NCBI GenBank assembly: GCA_004154925.1
Contig: QJNS01000125.1
Coordinates: 124,651-188,650, forward strand
DNA length: 64,000 nt
Reading direction: 5' to 3'
DNA from: Monosporascus cannonballus
Taxonomy: Eukaryota; Ascomycota; Sordariomycetes; Xylariales
Positions 59,419-64,000 of this stretch are shown one piece after another. Both the position numbers and the translations under genes were made by a program. The notes beneath the pieces were generated by a model. That model saw only the letters and a program-made list of their open reading frames with translations. It was not told the DNA's origin and did no database searches. Numbering within the stretch: the first letter of the stretch is position 1; each line of letters opens with the position of its first letter.

Positions 59419-59805
59419 TATTACGACTCAAACTCAGATCGGTCGCAAAAAACGGTCGGATCCACAAAAAAAGGATTACGTAAGTTAAATCTCTTTTGGA
59501 ATTAAGATCTAAATAAATCTATACAGAACTAATTGAATCCAATAACGTTAAATCTATAATGGTATCAAAATTCAATAAGAATCTAATTAATTTATAAAAA
59601 ATATATACGCTTATTATTTTTATAATTTAAATAACTTTAGCTTGTAATATTTATTAATATTAATCGTTTATAATATACTTTTACGCCCTTGATATTAAAA
59701 AACGTAATTAAGTTATTTTATTGCTATAAAGTTCCATAATACTTCTGCTAACATAAACCCGTACGACTAAGGTTTAATAGTTGGTTAAACCGCCTAGCCG
59801 TCACA
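59419..59805 (+). repeat. Right LTR of family-A copy 2
   Basis: It begins TATTACGACTCAAACTC and ends CTAGCCGTCACA, 387 bases. It shows the pre-insertion sequence for the solo LTR at 44722. Confidence 0.88.
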
Positions 59806-60230
59806 TAAGAAAAATTAAAAGAAATTAAAAAAGAAAATTAGAAAGAATTTCTAAAAAATTAAAATTAAGAGTTAAAAAATTGAAAAAAAAACAATTAAAG
59901 AAAATTAAAAGAAATTAACACAAATTAACACAAAATTAAAAAGGTTTTAAAAAAATTAACAAATATTAACAAAAATTCCGCAAAAAATTAAAAAGAATTT
60001 TTAAAAAAGAATTAAAAAAATTTAAAAATATTGAAGAAAAATTAAACGAAATATAAGAAAAATTAAGAAAATCAAAGAAAAAAATGAAAAAAAAGTTCCA
60101 AAAATTTTTTAAAAAAATTACAAAAAAAAATGAAAGATATTGAAAAATTTTACCAAAAAAATTAAAGAAACTAAAAACAATTTAAAAGAAATGTTTTTAA
60201 AAAAAATTAAAAAAGTGAAAGCAGCTTGTT
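59806..60230. repeat. A-rich low-complexity tract
   Basis: About 425 bases of AAAATTAAAAGAAATTAAC-type repeats, almost free of C. It is comparable in character to the tract left of 44565. Confidence 0.8.
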
Positions 60231-60234
60231 TTTA

Positions 60235-60539
60235 AATAGATCGAATAGTTTGTTAAAGCTAATTCCGAATTCCTACAAATAGAGGGTGCTAAAAGTTTCC
60301 GAACCGCACCTTAGATACGACACCATCTGTTCTAGAAAATGCCGCGGACAACTGCAATAATATCTGTACAATATCACATCGAATGGAAAAGAGATACCTG
60401 CACCTGCCTATATGCTTCTATTCATGGTGAATTAGCATAGCTTACAGTTACTAGTACCTGTGCGTCCACTTCACATGTATGGATCTATTTCGTATAGGAG
60501 ATTGATCCGGCGGCTGAACTGATTATCATAACATCTTTT
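60235..60539. other. Island of ordinary sequence between AT-rich elements
   Basis: About 300 bases have normal composition (AGATACGACACCATCTG, GATCCGGCGGCTGAACTG). No open frame or repeat family was recognised. It may be residual unique DNA or a piece of an element not otherwise seen here. Confidence 0.5.
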
Positions 60540-63500
60540 TGTAACGAACCTGTTATACATCCACCTGGAGGTATAAGCAGTATCCGAAAAGGGTCTTGAT
60601 TTGCAGGTAACAATAAGGCGAAAAATGATTTAGTATATTCGTTAAAAAAATTTCAAAATACTTCTTTTTTAATTAAAGAACGATATAATTACCTTTAGTT
60701 AAAAGCTTAGATTAATAACTAAAAAGCGAAATTAAATAAGTACTATTTATATAGGAAATTCGTACCTATTATACTTTTCTTATTTTTTATAATTTTCGTA
60801 TTGTTTTTACCTATTCTCTGGAGTATCTCTGGTGGTCCCTAAAGTGTCTTTAGATAGTTTTTATCGTTTCCGCAAAGACCATTTAATGGGGCCGAAGATT
60901 ATTTACTAGACCTGGGTTTTGGGTTCCTTTTTTAGCCGGGGGTTTTTTTAATTCGTAATATTATTCTCCTTTTTTCAAAATCTTTATCCCAAAGATAAAT
61001 AAATTAATCTCTTTATTTATTGATTGGTTTTTCTTATTTTTTTGGGATTCCAATTAATTTATTATTATATCCGGTCCTTTACGAAAACGGCTTAAAACTT
61101 TTACCGATAATCGGAAAGATTTAATATCGTCCATTATCGACTTTAAATATTTAATTATGCCGTATAAACGTTATAATGATTTCGGTTTAAAATATAAAAT
61201 AATTAAAAAAGTATTAATTTTATTATAAGGCAAATATTTTATATAATAAAAATAATATTTCTTTGGAATCGTTTTAAAATATCCGGTTTAAGAAAACTCG
61301 GATTAACCGTAAAAAAAGACTGCGGAAAAAATTTTATTAGATTTATAGCGGTTATAGGCCGAAACTATTATTAGGTTATTAAGGCTTAATTATTAATAGG
61401 ACTTTTTTTAACGCCGAAAGGTTAAAATAATTTGTTATAAGTTTCGTTTTTTAAACGAATTGGAAAAAAAGAAAAAATTAAATAAAGAGAAAAAACGTCT
61501 AAGTCGGGAATAAGCGTAACTTATTTTTGATCTTAATTTTTTCGATTGGAATGCCGCAGGATTTAATTTAGGGTTTAGGCCTTTATCGTTTATAACCTTA
61601 GCCGTGTTAAAACGGTTAATCAGGATTTTGGCAATAAAACATCTGAACCAGGTTTAATACATTCGTTAAATAATTAAATAATTTTTACGTATTTTTTATA
61701 TAAATATTTTTTTATTTAATTAAGTATTAGGTTTTATTTTTGATCTTTTTGGAATTTAATATCCGTTTAATTTTATATTTATTATTAATTTTTTTTTCGA
61801 TTTCCAGGCTTATTTTTAAAAAGGCGTTTTCGGATATTAATTTAAGTAATGAAATATGGAAAATAAGGTATATTTTTATATTTTAAGTAACGATAAGCGG
61901 TAATTAGTTTTGGAAATAATTTTATTAATCTTAAAAGGTTTAAACTTTTTAAAATTAAGTTTGTTATTAGGTTTTTTCGTTTTAATTTATGAAATATTCG
62001 AAATTACGTTTTATTTCTGGCGTAATAAGTAAATTTTATTTCTTTTTGCTAAAATTAATTTTTTAATTTTTTTCTTATTATAATATGAAGTTATCCATTA
62101 TTAAAGGAATTAAATTTATTTTGGAAATAGGCCTAAATCGTTTTAATTTTTATAAATAATATTTTTGCTTTTAGGATAATCGTGATAATTTTTAATACTT
62201 TATTAAGCAGTTATTTAAATTATTTTATTTTTATATTATATCTATACATAATTATATAAGGAAATACGCCTATATTTTTATTAATTAATATATTATAAGC
62301 GATTTATATTAATAATAAAAATTTTACTTAATTATTTTATTAATAATTAACGTAATTTCGCAAATATTGTTTTAAGGTTTGATTCAGTTTTTCAGTTTAA
62401 TTATCCGTTTAAGGATAATACCTTACTAAAAACTTAAATTTAATATTAATTTATTTAAAAAAAACTGGTACCAAATTTTAAAATAAATAATATATTTCGG
62501 TTTAAAATAATTTTTTTAGGTATTTTATATTTATTAAAATATTATTTAATAAAAACGTAAGTTAATTATTTTGCCGTTATATTTCCTTTAATAGGTAAAA
62601 AATACCTATATTAAATAAATTTATTAATAATTACTTATATTTTGTTATATTTGATTTTAATAATTCGGTTTTTAAATAAAAATAAATTAATAATAAAGTT
62701 TTAAATTATGGTATGTTATGTTTTATTAGGAATATTAATAAGTTATAATAGCCCGTAAAGTTTATAACGTATTATCTTAGCTTTATTATAAACGTTACAA
62801 TTTTTAATAATTATTTTGACCATACGGCGTAACTTAGGGAAATTGTATTTTTTTGGCAGTTATTGGATAAATTTAAAAATTCTTTGGTATTTATGTAAAA
62901 AGTTTTTATAGAATTTCTTTACGAATTATTTTTATTAATCCTTGGGAATATAAATTTTGCCATAATGTAATAACTAATCTTTAGGTTATCCTTTTAGCTG
63001 TTAAATTTTCTTTTATTTTTTTATATCGTAGGAATTCCGAAACCGTATTAAGAATTCGGTAATCGGTTTTTTTATTATTTTATATAAATATATAATTCCG
63101 TTCTTATTATATTATATTATTTATATGCTTTTTTGGGGATTTTGAAATCGTAATCCCTTTTACGATTGAAAATATCTGTTTAAATATTCTTTTTCTTTTA
63201 ATATAATATATTTTAAAATTAAATCTGGACAGAAAAATCCATTATTTCTTATATCGTTTATTTAGCTTTTGGGCTTTTATAAATCGTATAAAACTTTTGT
63301 AATTAAAATAAATATCGAAAAGTTTTTTTATTCCGTTAAGAAAAGGTTTTAATTTTTTGAAAACATTAATAATTACTAATAATTCTTTGTCGTAAATCTG
63401 GTATTTAAGTTTTGTATTTCGGAATACTTTAAAATAATATGTTATTAGGTACTATTTGTCGTTACCTTTTTGCTATTCCAAAATTGCGCCCAGGGCATAT

Positions 63501-63567
63501 TTTAAAGTATTTATTTTTAGTCGTTTTATTTTATTTGGATTTAGCATCCTTATGATAGGTCCGTTAA
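60540..63567 (-). mobile_element. Family-B Gypsy element, inverted, 3' part with LTR
   Basis: The LTR at 60540-60960 (TGTAACGAACC..CGTAATA on the plus strand) is the inverted subtype-1 LTR also found at 44722. Beyond it, the complement of 60961-61010 matches the segment just before the 3' LTR of the full family-B element (ATCTTTGGGA). The following ~2.5 kb is heavily RIP-mutated pol sequence read on the minus strand. The remainder is cut off at 63567, where a plus-oriented LTR starts. Confidence 0.75.
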
Positions 63568-64000
63568 TGTTACGGATTAAGAAGACCCCCGGCCAGAAAA
63601 GGGACCCAGGACCCAGGTCTGGTGGATAAATTTCGGCCCCACTAAATGGTCTTTGCGGAAATAATAAAGACCATCTAGAGACATTTTAGGGATTACCAGG
63701 GACATTTTAAAAAATAAGCAGAAATAATACAAAAATTATGAAAAATATAATACGTACATATTTTTTATATAAATAGTATTTATTTAGTTTTATTCTTTAA
63801 TTATTAATTTAAATTTTTAATTAGGAAAAAATATTTTGAATTCTTTTAATAAATATATGAAATTACTTTTTACCTTATTATTATTTATAAATTATAACCT
63901 TTTTTAATTATTATTTATATTTTTAAATAAATATATAATAAATTCGTTATATTTTAATAATTAATAAATAGTTTACTGCTTAATTAAATTATAAACTTTT
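63568..64000 (+). mobile_element. 5' LTR and first bases of another family-B element
   Basis: The LTR 63568-63951 begins TGTTACGGATTAAGAAGACC (subtype 1) and ends TTCGTTATA. The next bases TTTTAATAATTAATAAATAG match the start of the family-B interior after 50640. The rest of the element lies outside the window. Confidence 0.8.

Larger units (their letters stand above)
44675..59805 (+). mobile_element. Ty3/Gypsy chromovirus, family A copy 2, host of three nested insertions
   Basis: The two LTRs have equal length when the insertion in the left one is removed: 44675-45491 minus 430 gives 387 bases, and the right LTR 59419-59805 is 387. Both begin TATTACRAC (from TGTTACGACTC) and end near TAGCCGTYAYA. 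The internal part follows copy 1 (640-6469) block for block, with gag, protease, RT, RNase H, integrase and chromodomain tail, all RIP-damaged. It is interrupted at 47469-47899 by a solo LTR and at 50219-57532 by a full family-B element, and by a ~190-base insertion at 58896. Without these its interior is ~6 kb. Its own target duplication is not clear (TACAG at left, TAAGA at right). Confidence 0.88.

Overview
The window looks like nuclear DNA of a filamentous ascomycete (Pezizomycotina). The intact genes have short GT..AG introns of 48-83 bases, and the protein families are fungal. Moderately GC-rich gene islands alternate with very AT-rich blocks in which transposons have been shredded by C-to-T and G-to-A changes, the pattern left by repeat-induced point mutation (RIP). 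I cannot name the genus.

Layout: (1) 1-11.7 kb is an AT-rich transposon graveyard: the end of an LTR, a Ty3/Gypsy chromovirus relic (family A, copy 1), an unresolved segment bounded by paired repeats, and a Ty1/Copia relic. (2) 11.7-25.4 kb is a gene island: a five-exon raffinose-synthase-like GH36 protein (minus strand), divergent from the mitochondrial processing peptidase beta subunit, then a broken NLR gene (N-terminal domain, NACHT, ankyrin repeats) and a gene-poor stretch. (3) 25.46-27.41 kb is a complete but RIP-mutated Fot1/pogo-like element with GC-rich terminal inverted repeats and TA target duplication. (4) 27.6-44.3 kb is a second gene island. It mixes intact genes (a small secreted cysteine-rich protein, ESCRT-I VPS28 divergent from ribosome-biogenesis factor NOC2, and a small four-exon protein) with decaying genes: an OTT_1508-type deaminase, a C2H2 zinc-finger protein with one in-frame stop, GH12 endoglucanase fragments, a SnoaL-like 3' part, a PQ-loop transporter relic and an F-box protein. 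(5) 44.5-64 kb is a nest of LTR retrotransposons. Family A copy 2 (44675-59805) contains a solo LTR in its own left LTR, a second solo LTR in its body, and a full-length chromovirus of family B (50219-57532). Each of these three insertions has a readable 5-base target duplication. Beyond it lie an A-rich tract, a small island of ordinary DNA, and further family-B pieces running off the end of the window.

How the parts relate: the conserved core genes (MPP-beta, VPS28, NOC2) are housekeeping genes in divergent pairs and look fully functional once introns are placed. The accessory genes typical of fungal self/non-self recognition or environment interaction (NLR, deaminase, F-box, GH12, secreted protein) lie between them and the repeats. 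Most of them are broken by one to three frameshifts or stops. No operon-like functional cluster is evident. I see no CRISPR, rRNA or clear functional tRNA. I did not find a convincing wholly new system; the most distinctive material is the nested-element stratigraphy, the LTR modularity, the possible 8-base-flanked insertion in the deaminase gene and the secreted-protein gene next to a Fot1-like element.
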